A stretch of 64,000 bases of DNA from Sulfuricella sp. (GTDB lineage Bacteria; Pseudomonadota; Gammaproteobacteria; Burkholderiales; Sulfuricellaceae), in contig JBAZID010000002.1 of the NCBI GenBank assembly GCA_041651995.1, positions 124,001 through 188,000 on the forward strand. Direction: 5' to 3'. Below, piece after piece: positions 42,616 through 50,853 of the stretch. The translations under genes and the position numbers were made by a program. Each line of letters begins with the position of its first letter. The first letter of the stretch is position 1. The notes beneath the pieces were generated by a model. That model was not told the origin of the DNA and made no database searches. It saw only the letters and a program-made list of their open reading frames with translations.

Positions 42616-43428
42616 TTACGAACCACCTCGCATTTTTTGCTCAATAGACCGAAGCGTATTTTGAATTTCGCGCTCCTTGAGCTCTGGGTCAATGTCTTGG
42701 ATGTATTCGATAGCAGAAAAATCATCACCGCGTTTTCTATTCTGAGGAGGCTCAAGTGCTTCAATGAGCAAAGCTTCCAATGTTGCGACAAGAGCCGCGA
42801 GCGAAGTATTGAGCGCGGTTTCTCGGAGACTTCCCTCTTGGGTTACATCGAGTAAGCCAAACCACGAAAACCGATTCCATCGACTGCCTAGGCGATCAAC
42901 AGTGTGTTCAAAAAGGCGTTTTCCGAGCGGGCGGTCAATTGACCGTCCAACATAGACCACGGTGTGGTGGTCGTACAGAATGTAGATCCCTTTCTGTTTG
43001 CCGAAATCGACTGGCTTGGAAAGAGCCTGTTGTTTTCCATACATCTTTGGATCGTTACGCCAGACAACAAGATCACGTTGCCAATACATGCCGAAGGAGT
43101 GAATGATTGAGTCAGATGCCTCCACATCGGTTTCGGCAAGCGTTTCCAGTTTCTTTTGTTTTGGAAATGGAGTTGATCCAGTAGCAATTGCTGCTGCAGG
43201 TGAATTCTTGAGTGCAAATATACCTTTGCCAACGCGCATAAATGGTGATTTCTCACCATCGTGTTTTATCGATGATGCCATTTGTGCATTTACTGTTGCC
43301 GCAGGGGTTGCACCGTCAGTCTCGTAGTAGCCGCGCATCAAGATTTGTTCGGAAATTTCTGTGTAATGCAACGGCGTCGAGGACTCTGTGAGTACTTTTT
43401 TAATGGCTTCTTTCCACGACTTCTCCAC
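42616..43428 (-). CDS. HARE-HTH plus GIY-YIG nuclease-like protein
   Basis: 270 residues. The N-terminal 75 resemble a HARE-HTH/HB1 winged helix (WKEAIKKVLTESSTPLHYTEISEQI, then RVGKGIFALK). After a linker comes a GIY-YIG module: GIYILYDHHTVVYVGRS at 147-163 and RLFEH at 171-175. LIEALEPPQNRK near 245 supplies the glutamate and asparagine typical of the nuclease core. HARE-HTH domains have been proposed to sense modified or restricted DNA, so a defence role is plausible but unproven. The gene is markedly AT-richer than its neighbours, suggesting acquisition. Confidence 0.78.
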   Translation of the reverse strand: MEKSWKEAIKKVLTESSTPLHYTEISEQILMRGYYETDGATPAATVNAQMASSIKHDGEKSPFMRVGKGIFALKNSPAAAIATGSTPFPKQKKLETLAETDVEASDSIIHSFGMYWQRDLVVWRNDPKMYGKQQALSKPVDFGKQKGIYILYDHHTVVYVGRSIDRPLGKRLFEHTVDRLGSRWNRFSWFGLLDVTQEGSLRETALNTSLAALVATLEALLIEALEPPQNRKRGDDFSAIEYIQDIDPELKEREIQNTLRSIEQKMRGGS

Positions 43429-43542
43429 TGATGCCTCCGAAAAATCTAACAGTTATTAAACGGGTCTGTATGTAAATAATGCTACTGGCAGGCTAAGAGT
43501 ATGTACGCGATTGGCATGCCGCTCAAGGCAGCCATCCACAAA

Positions 43543-44529
43543 TTACGGGTTCTTGCACACCCTGACCACCGCTTCTCCCGCCTTGCCACAAGGCGTTTCA
43601 GCGCCAGAAACGGGGTGCGGCGTACCCTCCTGATCCATCCGTGCCGCCAGCGTATCCCACTCGATCAGCCCATTGCGATCCACGCTCAGCCGCAGCAGCC
43701 ACCCCTCCCGCGTTTCCGGGATTTCCGGCGGGTCGAAGCCGTCGAACACGAAGTTGCCCAGGCTGTAGACGATCAGCTTCCCTTTGTAATATTCCGCCCC
43801 CTGGGTGACGTGGGGGTGTCCGCCAATCACCATGTCCGCCCCCGCGTCGATCATGGCCCGGGCCAGTTGGCGCTGGCGTTCAGTGGGTTGCAGTTCGCGC
43901 TCCCAGCCCCAGTGCATGAAGGGGAGCACCAGGTCCGCTCCTGCGGCACGGGCGGCGCGGATGTCGGCGACGACCTGGCTGTCTTCGCTCCAGGCTATTC
44001 CCGCCCAGTCGGGTCCGGCCTCGAAGGAACGGGGCTTGAATTCGTTGTAGCCGAGGACGGCGATGCGCAGGCCCTTGCGTGCTATCCACAACGGCGCATG
44101 GGCGGTGGCAAGATCGTGTCCGCCGCCGAAGTAGGGCAGGCCGTTTTTTTCGAGCAGCGTCAGGGTTTCGAGAAAGGCTTCCTTGCCGTAATCGCCGGAG
44201 TGATTGTTGGCGACGGCCAGGGCGTTGAAGCGACCCTTCAGGATGGGCAGCACGCGGGGATGGGCGCGGAAGGAAAAAATCTTGCTCTCCAGCGGCTGGC
44301 CGGTGGTGGCGACCGGGCACTCCAGGTTGCCTATGGTGAAATCAGCCTGGGCCAGCGTGGCGGCGAAGTGGGCCAGCGGGTCGCGCCCGGACTGAATCAC
44401 CCGCCCCGGCCCGTCGTCGAGCATGATGTCACCGGCGAAGATCAGGCGCACCGGCTCGGCCCGGGCCGGGGTGGTCATGAGGAGCAGGCCGGTCAGGGTC
44501 AGGCACAGGAACAGGCGGGGTCTATTCAT
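43543..44529 (-). CDS. CapA-family metallophosphatase-like protein (PgsA/CapA)
   Basis: 328 residues with a signal peptide (about 1-24, ending ARA). The PGA_cap domain has GDIMLDDGPG, NLECPVATTG, VANNHSGDYG and GGHPHVTQGAEYYKGKLIVYSLGNFVF, the metal-binding motifs of this calcineurin-like family. Homologues take part in poly-gamma-glutamate capsule export in Bacillus, but in proteobacteria most have no known role. It overlaps the upstream 44522 gene by 8 bases, so the two are coupled. Confidence 0.88.
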   Translation of the reverse strand: MNRPRLFLCLTLTGLLLMTTPARAEPVRLIFAGDIMLDDGPGRVIQSGRDPLAHFAATLAQADFTIGNLECPVATTGQPLESKIFSFRAHPRVLPILKGRFNALAVANNHSGDYGKEAFLETLTLLEKNGLPYFGGGHDLATAHAPLWIARKGLRIAVLGYNEFKPRSFEAGPDWAGIAWSEDSQVVADIRAARAAGADLVLPFMHWGWERELQPTERQRQLARAMIDAGADMVIGGHPHVTQGAEYYKGKLIVYSLGNFVFDGFDPPEIPETREGWLLRLSVDRNGLIEWDTLAARMDQEGTPHPVSGAETPCGKAGEAVVRVCKNP

Positions 44530-44917
44530 TGGTGGCGCTCATGTCGCACCAGTACTGCAGTTCGCTGTCGCGCACCGGTTCGTAGACGAAATGCAGGCCG
44601 CTGAAGCCATGGGGACTTGCCGCCTTGCCCGGAGGAGGATAAGGGAAGGTAGCCTGGTGGATCAGGGCCGGGCCTTCGTCGCGCTCGACATAGGTATAGA
44701 CCTTGATGGCGGCCTGATCGGCGGGTTCGTTCTGGAATATCAGGCGGAACTGGAAATACGAGCCCACCTTGATGCCCTTTTCCGCATAGGGCGACTTCAC
44801 GGGGTGGGCCGCCAGAACCCTGGACTCGCCACCATAAGTGTAGTGGCACACCACCTGTTCGGCCTGGGCTGCCGGGATCAAAATCAGCAGCAGAAGGGTT
44901 GCAAGGGCCTGCTGCAT
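44522..44917 (-). CDS. Uncharacterised exported protein
   Basis: 131 residues with a signal peptide (MQQALATLLLLILIPAAQA-EQ). The mature part is beta-rich with two cysteines (VVCHYTYGG and YWCDMSA) that could form a disulfide. No family is recognised. It starts immediately after the dgt stop and overlaps capA-like, so it belongs to a dgt-this-capA transcript. Confidence 0.65.
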   Translation of the reverse strand: MQQALATLLLLILIPAAQAEQVVCHYTYGGESRVLAAHPVKSPYAEKGIKVGSYFQFRLIFQNEPADQAAIKVYTYVERDEGPALIHQATFPYPPPGKAASPHGFSGLHFVYEPVRDSELQYWCDMSATNE

Positions 44918-46039
44918 TTACATTTCCTCGATCGAAAACAGCCGGCGGTGCTCGCGGTAGGCATAGCGGTCGGTCATGCCGGCGATATAGTCGGCAATGA
45001 TGCGCGCCTTGTCTGTGGCCGCTTTCTCCTGATACTGCGGTGGCAGCAGGGCTGGGGTGTCGAAGAAGGCATTAAACAGTTCGCGCACGATGCGGCGAGC
45101 TTTCATGCTCATGCGGTTTACCTGAAAATGGCGATAGAGATGCTCGCGCAGAAACTGTTTCAGTTCGCGCTGCTCGTTGGCCAGTGGCTCGCTGAAAGCC
45201 ACCAGTGGCGAGGCGCGGCGCACGTCGTCGAGACTGGCGGGCGCGGCGGCCCGGATATTGCCGGTGCTCTGTGCGATCAGGTCCATCACCAGAGTGTTGA
45301 TCATGCGCCGCACGGTTTCGTGGATCAGGCGCCGCCCGTCGAGAGCGGGATGTTTTGCCCGTGCCATCGCCAGGTGGCGGGCAAACAGGCTGGTGTTGGA
45401 GAGCTGTTCGAGGGTAATCAGGCCTGAACGCAAACCGTCATCAACATCGTGATTGTTGTAAGCGATTTCATCCGCCAGATTGGTTACCTGAGCTTCCAGG
45501 GAGGGGCGTTGATCATTCAGGAAACGCTCGCCGACCTCGCCCAATGTTCTGGCGTTGGGGAGGGAACAGTGTTTGAGGATGCCCTCGCGCGTCTCAAAAC
45601 ATAGGTTGAGGCCATCGAATTCGGCATAGCGCTCTTCCAGAAAATCCACCATCCGCAGCGACTGCAGGTTGTGTTCGAAGCCGCCGTGATCCTTCATGCA
45701 GGCATTGAGCTCGTCCTGCCCGGCATGGCCGAAGGGAGTGTGGCCCAGGTCGTGAGCCAGGGCGATGGCCTCCACCAGCACTTCGTTGAGCTGCAGGTTG
45801 CGCGCAATGGTGCGGCCGATTTGCGCCACTTCCAGGCTATGGGTCAGGCGGGTGCGGAACAGGTCGCCCTCGTGGTTGACGAATACCTGGGTCTTGTATT
45901 CAAGGCGGCGGAAGGCGGTGGAGTGGATGATGCGGTCGCGGTCGCGCTCGAACTCGTTGCGCCCGGCGGGGGCGGGTTCGAAAAGCTTGCGGCCGCGGGT
46001 GTGCTGCGGATGCGCGGCATAGGGCGCGAGTTCCGTCAT
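44918..46039 (-). CDS. dgt: dGTPase-like deoxyguanosinetriphosphate triphosphohydrolase
   Basis: A 373-residue HD-domain enzyme. RDRDRIIHSTAFRRLEYKTQVF opens the family region, with RTRLTHSLEVAQIGRTI (His) and ALAHDLGHTPFGHAG (HD) as metal ligands and ADEIAYNNHDVDDGL near 215. It hydrolyses dGTP or other dNTPs to nucleoside and triphosphate. Length matches the short class rather than E. coli Dgt (505). In betaproteobacteria it typically follows aroKB, as here, with a GGDEF gene between. Confidence 0.93.
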   Translation of the reverse strand: MTELAPYAAHPQHTRGRKLFEPAPAGRNEFERDRDRIIHSTAFRRLEYKTQVFVNHEGDLFRTRLTHSLEVAQIGRTIARNLQLNEVLVEAIALAHDLGHTPFGHAGQDELNACMKDHGGFEHNLQSLRMVDFLEERYAEFDGLNLCFETREGILKHCSLPNARTLGEVGERFLNDQRPSLEAQVTNLADEIAYNNHDVDDGLRSGLITLEQLSNTSLFARHLAMARAKHPALDGRRLIHETVRRMINTLVMDLIAQSTGNIRAAAPASLDDVRRASPLVAFSEPLANEQRELKQFLREHLYRHFQVNRMSMKARRIVRELFNAFFDTPALLPPQYQEKAATDKARIIADYIAGMTDRYAYREHRRLFSIEEM

Positions 46040-46160
46040 GTAAGTACCTCAATTCTGGCTTGATCAGCAATGGCGCCCGGCATGGACCGCCGGGCCAGCG
46101 TAATGGGGAGGATAGCATCATTTCCCCGCCCCCTCTCAATCCCCCCTTGCCAGGGGGCGC

Positions 46161-47636
46161 CTAGGCGGCGGCAAGCTTGGTCTGGTTGCGCCCGGCGTGC
46201 TTGGCCAGGAGCAGGGCGTTATCCGCGCGTGACAAGGCCATGTTTTCGGTGCCGTCGCTTTTCTTGTATTCGCTCAGGCCGCCACTCCAGTGCAGCTTGT
46301 GCATGACGCCCTGCGTAAGTTCCAGTTCGGCGGGCAGGTTCTGGCGCAAGCGGCTGGCGAGTTCCGCCGCTTTTTTCAGTGGAGTATTGGGGAAAATCAC
46401 GCAGAATTCATCACCCCCCAGGCGGGCGATAAAATCGCTGGAGCGTAAATGATCTTTAAGCGCTTTACCGAACTGCACGATCAGGGCATCTCCGGCATCG
46501 TGCCCAAACGTGTCGTTCACTTGCTTGAAATGATCGATATCGATAATGAGCAGACTGTGGGTCCAGCCTTCCGCCAGGGTTTTAAACAGTTCACTTTGCT
46601 TGAAGTCGAAGCTGCGGCGGTTGTTGACCTGGGAGAGATGGTCGATGCTGGCGGATTCCGTCACCTGTTTGTGCTTTCCCAGCATGAGCTTACCCAGACG
46701 ATACATGAGCCCGAAGCTTTGCTCGAAATCCTTCATCTGGATGGCGTACGTCTTGCGCAGGCGCGCATGGCGGATATCCGAGAAAAATACCAGTATGGTG
46801 TTGATGTCGTTTTTCAGCGTTTTGCGCAAGGCAAAATACAGCCCAGCCATAACAAGAGCCAGCAATATCGAGGAAAGCGCCCATGCCGCCAGGTGGCGTT
46901 GAGATAAAGAGGCCACCGGCTTGGCGGGCAAGGCCGGGGTACGCCATACCACGAGTCTCCATGCGCTTCCCGGCAGATCAGTCAGCTCCTGGAAAATGCT
47001 GGCTTTAATGCGTGTGTCGCCACGTTGCAGCAAAACGTCGTGGGGGCCGTTGCTGTTGGCCTGTTGCAGTTCGGCGTAAGAACCCTGTAACTGTAGCGAA
47101 TCGAATAAGGCGACAATCTCCGGAACGCTTTTTCCGATCACGACAAAGCCGAGTATTGCCTTGCTTTGCGGATCAATGACCGGCTCCGCAACGGTTGGTA
47201 TAAACCAGGAGCTTGCAGGCGCGGCCTGAGTGGAGGCATGCCCCTTTTCCGGAACCTCGGGTATGCGCGAATACACGACCGAAAGCGGCGGTATGGGGGA
47301 ATTTCCGCCCGCACTGATATTTGGCAGCGTTCGCTGAATCCTGGCATCCGGGTAAAGCGTGTGAATGAGTTGTGTCTGGGGGCCGTGGTCCGGGCCCGCC
47401 TTTAGCGCATTGATTGTCTGGGGGAGCTGCGCGATATGTGAGGCAGTGGAGCGCATGTTTCCGGTCAGCCCGATGATGGCGGCGGTCAGGGCATGTCTGG
47501 CATCTGTTTGAGCGGCTGGATCGGCTGGCCTGGCTTGTGACGGGCTGGCCTGGTAGAGGTAAAAAATGGCGGCACTGTTGACCGACTCCAGCACGAGGAA
47601 GGAGATCAGGCAGAAAAGTGCTAGGGAAAGTTTCAT
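46161..47636 (-). CDS. Diguanylate cyclase with periplasmic sensor domain
   Basis: 491 residues. Two membrane helices (about 7-27 and 250-272) enclose a periplasmic sensor region of the double-cache type. The cytosolic GGDEF domain starts near 325 (DHLSQVNNRRSFD) and has an intact active site LGGDEF and an inhibitory site RSSD exactly five residues before it, so product feedback is expected. It makes cyclic di-GMP. The ligand is unknown. It lies between aroKB and dgt with its own gap of 161 bp upstream (47637-47797). Confidence 0.93.
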   Translation of the reverse strand: MKLSLALFCLISFLVLESVNSAAIFYLYQASPSQARPADPAAQTDARHALTAAIIGLTGNMRSTASHIAQLPQTINALKAGPDHGPQTQLIHTLYPDARIQRTLPNISAGGNSPIPPLSVVYSRIPEVPEKGHASTQAAPASSWFIPTVAEPVIDPQSKAILGFVVIGKSVPEIVALFDSLQLQGSYAELQQANSNGPHDVLLQRGDTRIKASIFQELTDLPGSAWRLVVWRTPALPAKPVASLSQRHLAAWALSSILLALVMAGLYFALRKTLKNDINTILVFFSDIRHARLRKTYAIQMKDFEQSFGLMYRLGKLMLGKHKQVTESASIDHLSQVNNRRSFDFKQSELFKTLAEGWTHSLLIIDIDHFKQVNDTFGHDAGDALIVQFGKALKDHLRSSDFIARLGGDEFCVIFPNTPLKKAAELASRLRQNLPAELELTQGVMHKLHWSGGLSEYKKSDGTENMALSRADNALLLAKHAGRNQTKLAAA

Positions 47637-47797
47637 TTGCTAATGGGGTTTTTCCGTCTGTACGCACACGATTATGCCATTATCAAAGTCATTCCGTTGC
47701 TTTTGCCCAATAATAAAATATGGGCTGAAAGTATGAAGAGGCATATCTTGCAGCAAACGGTTAACCCTGAAGTTTCCGGAGCTGATGGGCGCCCTCG

Positions 47798-49450
47798 CTA
47801 GGGATTTTCTGTCCCGTCAGCCTCCTTGTGAAGTTTGGCCGGGCGCACAAAGCCCGTCAGCGCCTGTGCCAGCTTGTCGGCTGTGACATCAGCCGTGACC
47901 AGCGCTGCGCCGATGGATTTCAGCAGGACGAAGCGGATTTTTCCGTCTTCCACTTTCTTGTCCAGTCCCATGAAGTCGAGATAGGCCTCCACTCCAAGGT
48001 CAGGCGCATGGTCCGGCAACCCGGCGCGCTGAAAAAGGTGCCGGGTACGTTCCAGATCCTGCGCGCTGATCCACCCCATGCGATGTGACAGATCGGCTGC
48101 CAGCACCGTTCCACCGGCCACCGCTTCGCCATGCAGCCAGTTGCCATAACCCATGCCGGCCTCGATGGCGTGGCCGAAGGTGTGGCCGAGATTGAGCAGG
48201 GCGCGCACGCCGCCTTCGCGTTCGTCCGCGGCCACGATTTCGGCCTTGTTCTCGCACGAACGGCGGATGGCATACGCCAGGGCATCCTTGTCACGGGCCA
48301 GCAGCCGGTCCATGTTCTGTTCCAGCCATTCGAAAAACGGCAGGTCGCGAATCAGGCCGTATTTGATCACCTCGGCCAGGCCTGCCGCCAGTTCCCGTGC
48401 TGGCAGGGTGTCGAGCGTGGAGGTGTCGGCGAGCACCACTTGCGGCTGGTAAAAGGCGCCGATCATGTTCTTGCCGAGCGGGTGGTTGATGCCGGTCTTG
48501 CCGCCCACCGACGAATCCACCTGGGCCAGCAGCGTGGTGGGTATCTGGATGAAGGGCACCCCGCGCAGGAAGGTGGCGGCCGCATAGCCGGTAAGATCGC
48601 CGATCACTCCGCCGCCCAGCGCGATCAGCGTGGTTTTGCGCTCGCAGCGGTTTTCCAGCAGGGCGCTGTAGATCTGGTTCAGGGTTTCGCTATTCTTGTA
48701 GGCTTCGCCATCCGGCAGGATGATCGGCAGTACGTTGACGCCCTCGCCGGTTAGCGTGGAGGTCAGCTGGTCCAGATATAGCGGCGCCACCGTGGTATTG
48801 GTGACAATCGCCACGCGCTTCTGCGCCAGGTGCGGCAGGATCAGCTGTGCCTGCCGAAGCAGGCCTGCGCCGATGTGGATGGGGTAGGAACGTGCGCCTA
48901 AATCAACGGTCAGGGTTTGCATGTCTGGAGCTTGTCCATCGGTGAGTTTCTGAGTCAGACGGCGTACCAGCCCATGAATATTCTGGTCGCCCGTGTCCAT
49001 GATGATATCGGCCAGCTGCCGGTAAACCGGGTCGCGCTGGCCAAACAGTTCACGCAGCTTCGCCTGGGGGTCGGCGGTTTGCAGCAGGGGGCGATTCTTG
49101 TCGTGCCGGGTGCGGTGATACAGGTCGCGCACTTGCGCGCGCAGATAGATGACCGTGCCGCTGCGTTTGAGGTGTTTGCGGTTTTCCTCGCGCAATACCG
49201 CGCCCCCGCCGGTGGCGAGCACGACATTGTCCATCCTGCACAGCTGGGAAAGCACGGCGGTTTCGCGGTTGCGAAATCCTTCCTCGCCTTCCAGTTCGAA
49301 GATCAGCGGGATCTTGACCCCGGTACGGCGCTCGATCTCGTGATCGGAGTCGATGAAGCGCATGCCGAAATGCTTGGCCAGCATTCTGCCCACGGTGGTC
49401 TTGCCTGCGCCCATGAGGCCGATGAGAATAATATTGTTGGGGTAGGACAT
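47798..49450 (-). CDS. aroKB: Bifunctional shikimate kinase / 3-dehydroquinate synthase
   Basis: One continuous frame of 550 residues joining two shikimate-pathway enzymes normally made separately. Residues 1-172 are AroK: P-loop GLMGAGKTTVG, DSDHEIERRTG, and the shikimate-binding GGGAV. After a short linker (TDGQAPD) come residues 180-550, AroB: LPDGEAYKN, ALGGGVIGDLTGYAAATFLRGV, SSVGGKTGINH and the zinc histidines in NLGHTFGHAIE and LHGEAV. The two activities are steps 2 and 5, so the fusion does not channel adjacent reactions. I chose the ATG at 49450; a TTG three codons upstream is less likely. Confidence 0.95.
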   Translation of the reverse strand: MSYPNNIILIGLMGAGKTTVGRMLAKHFGMRFIDSDHEIERRTGVKIPLIFELEGEEGFRNRETAVLSQLCRMDNVVLATGGGAVLREENRKHLKRSGTVIYLRAQVRDLYHRTRHDKNRPLLQTADPQAKLRELFGQRDPVYRQLADIIMDTGDQNIHGLVRRLTQKLTDGQAPDMQTLTVDLGARSYPIHIGAGLLRQAQLILPHLAQKRVAIVTNTTVAPLYLDQLTSTLTGEGVNVLPIILPDGEAYKNSETLNQIYSALLENRCERKTTLIALGGGVIGDLTGYAAATFLRGVPFIQIPTTLLAQVDSSVGGKTGINHPLGKNMIGAFYQPQVVLADTSTLDTLPARELAAGLAEVIKYGLIRDLPFFEWLEQNMDRLLARDKDALAYAIRRSCENKAEIVAADEREGGVRALLNLGHTFGHAIEAGMGYGNWLHGEAVAGGTVLAADLSHRMGWISAQDLERTRHLFQRAGLPDHAPDLGVEAYLDFMGLDKKVEDGKIRFVLLKSIGAALVTADVTADKLAQALTGFVRPAKLHKEADGTENP

Positions 49451-49503
49451 GGGTTGCAATGATAACGGCTAGAAGGGGGATTTAGCCAGAAAAGCAGAAA
49501 GGA

Positions 49504-49529
49504 GGAAACCGGCCTGGCGGCCGGTTTCC
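49504..49529 (-). terminator. Terminator-like hairpin after ftsZ
   Basis: A perfect 11-bp stem GGAAACCGGCC / GGCCGGTTTCC with loop TGGC, 29 bases past the ftsZ stop and 53 bases before the aroKB start. On the minus strand a pyrimidine-rich TCCTTTCTGCTTTT follows, only partly a T-run. Confidence 0.7.
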
Positions 49530-49557
49530 CGTTCTGGAGGAACGTCAGGAGTTCTGC

Positions 49558-50709
49558 TTAGTCAGCCTGTTTGCGCAGGAAAGCCGGGATGTCGAGGAAA
49601 TCGACACCGGAGGCTTTCATGGCTTCAAGCTGGGCGCCGCGTTCACGGCGGCGCATGACGGCTGGTTGCTCAAGCTCATCGTAATTCACGCTCATGGGGG
49701 CATTGTCCGTCCCGTTGCGGACCACCAGTTGCGGCTTGTTCTGCTGACGGGTAATCGCTCCGCCGAGACCGGTGGCAACCATGGTGACGCGCAGGGTGTC
49801 GCCCATATTTTCATCGATGACGGTGCCGACGATGACGGTGGCGTCTTCCGCGGTGAATTCCTTGATGGTTTCCATCACCTCGTAATATTCCTTCATCTTG
49901 AGGGACATGCTGGCGGTGATGTTGACCAGGATGCCGCGTGCGCCGGCGAGGTCGATGTCTTCCAGCAAGGGGCTGGCGACGGCGCGTTCCGCTGCCAGGC
50001 GGGCACGGTCCACGCCGGCGGCGGAAGCCGAACCCATCATCGCCATGCCGTTTTCCGACATCACGGTTTTGACGTCGGCAAAGTCCACGTTGACCAGGCC
50101 GGGGCAGTTGATCACTTCCGCGATGCCTGAAACCGCGCCATGCAATACGTCATTGGCGGCCTTGAAGGCGTCCTGGAAGCTGACGTCTTCGCCCAGCACC
50201 TGCATCAGCTTGTCGTTGGGCACCACGATAAGGGAGTCGACGTGCTTTGCCAGGGTTTCCATGCCGAGCTGGGCTACCTTGGCGCGCTTGCCTTCGAAAG
50301 CAAACGGCTTGGTGACCACGGCCACGGTCAGAATTCCCAGTTCCTTGGCCACTTCGGCGACGATAGGCGCAGCGCCGGTGCCGGTGCCGCCGCCCATGCC
50401 GGCGGTAATGAAGAGCATGTTGGCGCCCTGGATCATTTCAGCGATGCGCTCGCGGTCTTCTTCCGCCGAGGCGCGGCCCACTTCCGGGTTTGCGCCGGCG
50501 CCCAGACCCTTGGTGATGTGCGCGCCCAGTTGAAGCTGGATTCTGGCCTGGCTGCGCTTGAGCGCCTGGGCATCGGTATTGGCGCAGATGAATTCCACCC
50601 CTTCCAGTCCACTCACGATCATGTGGTCAACTGCGTTACCGCCGCAGCCGCCCACGCCGATCACCTTGATAACTGCATCCTGCATTGGTGCTTCCATGAT
50701 TTCGAACAT
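49558..50709 (-). CDS. ftsZ: Cell division protein FtsZ
   Basis: A 383-residue tubulin homologue that forms the Z ring. GVGGCGGNAVDHMI opens the GTPase domain, the tubulin signature GMGGGTGTGAAP is near residue 110, and the T7 loop NVDFADVKTVM is near 207. The conserved C-terminal peptide DFLDIPAFLRKQAD binds FtsA and ZipA. A strong AGGAGG precedes the ATG. It follows ftsA after 144 bp containing a dispersed palindromic repeat. No lpxC follows; aroKB does. Confidence 0.98.
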   Translation of the reverse strand: MFEIMEAPMQDAVIKVIGVGGCGGNAVDHMIVSGLEGVEFICANTDAQALKRSQARIQLQLGAHITKGLGAGANPEVGRASAEEDRERIAEMIQGANMLFITAGMGGGTGTGAAPIVAEVAKELGILTVAVVTKPFAFEGKRAKVAQLGMETLAKHVDSLIVVPNDKLMQVLGEDVSFQDAFKAANDVLHGAVSGIAEVINCPGLVNVDFADVKTVMSENGMAMMGSASAAGVDRARLAAERAVASPLLEDIDLAGARGILVNITASMSLKMKEYYEVMETIKEFTAEDATVIVGTVIDENMGDTLRVTMVATGLGGAITRQQNKPQLVVRNGTDNAPMSVNYDELEQPAVMRRRERGAQLEAMKASGVDFLDIPAFLRKQAD

Positions 50710-50777
50710 TTTGTTCCTCCTTTTAAATTGCCGTTCTTCCAGAACTCAAACCAAACCCAAAAATAAATTCCCTTACT

Positions 50778-50846
50778 GTCATTGCGAGGAACACCGTGAC
50801 GAAGCAATCTGAAAATTCGGGATTGCTTCGCTACGCTCGCAATGAC
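50778..50846. repeat. Dispersed palindromic repeat (GTCATTGCGAGG family), copy 2
   Basis: GTCATTGCGAGGAACACCGT on the left and GCTTCGCTACGCTCGCAATGAC on the right fold into a hairpin. It is the same family as 9475-9562. It occupies half of the ftsA-ftsZ gap, where many bacteria have ftsZ promoters or processing sites. Confidence 0.8.
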
Positions 50847-50853
50847 GGCCCTG

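Noticed and set aside
43501..44604. 367-codon plus-strand frame opposite the CapA-like gene
   Set aside because: Antisense to a gene with signal peptide and metal motifs.
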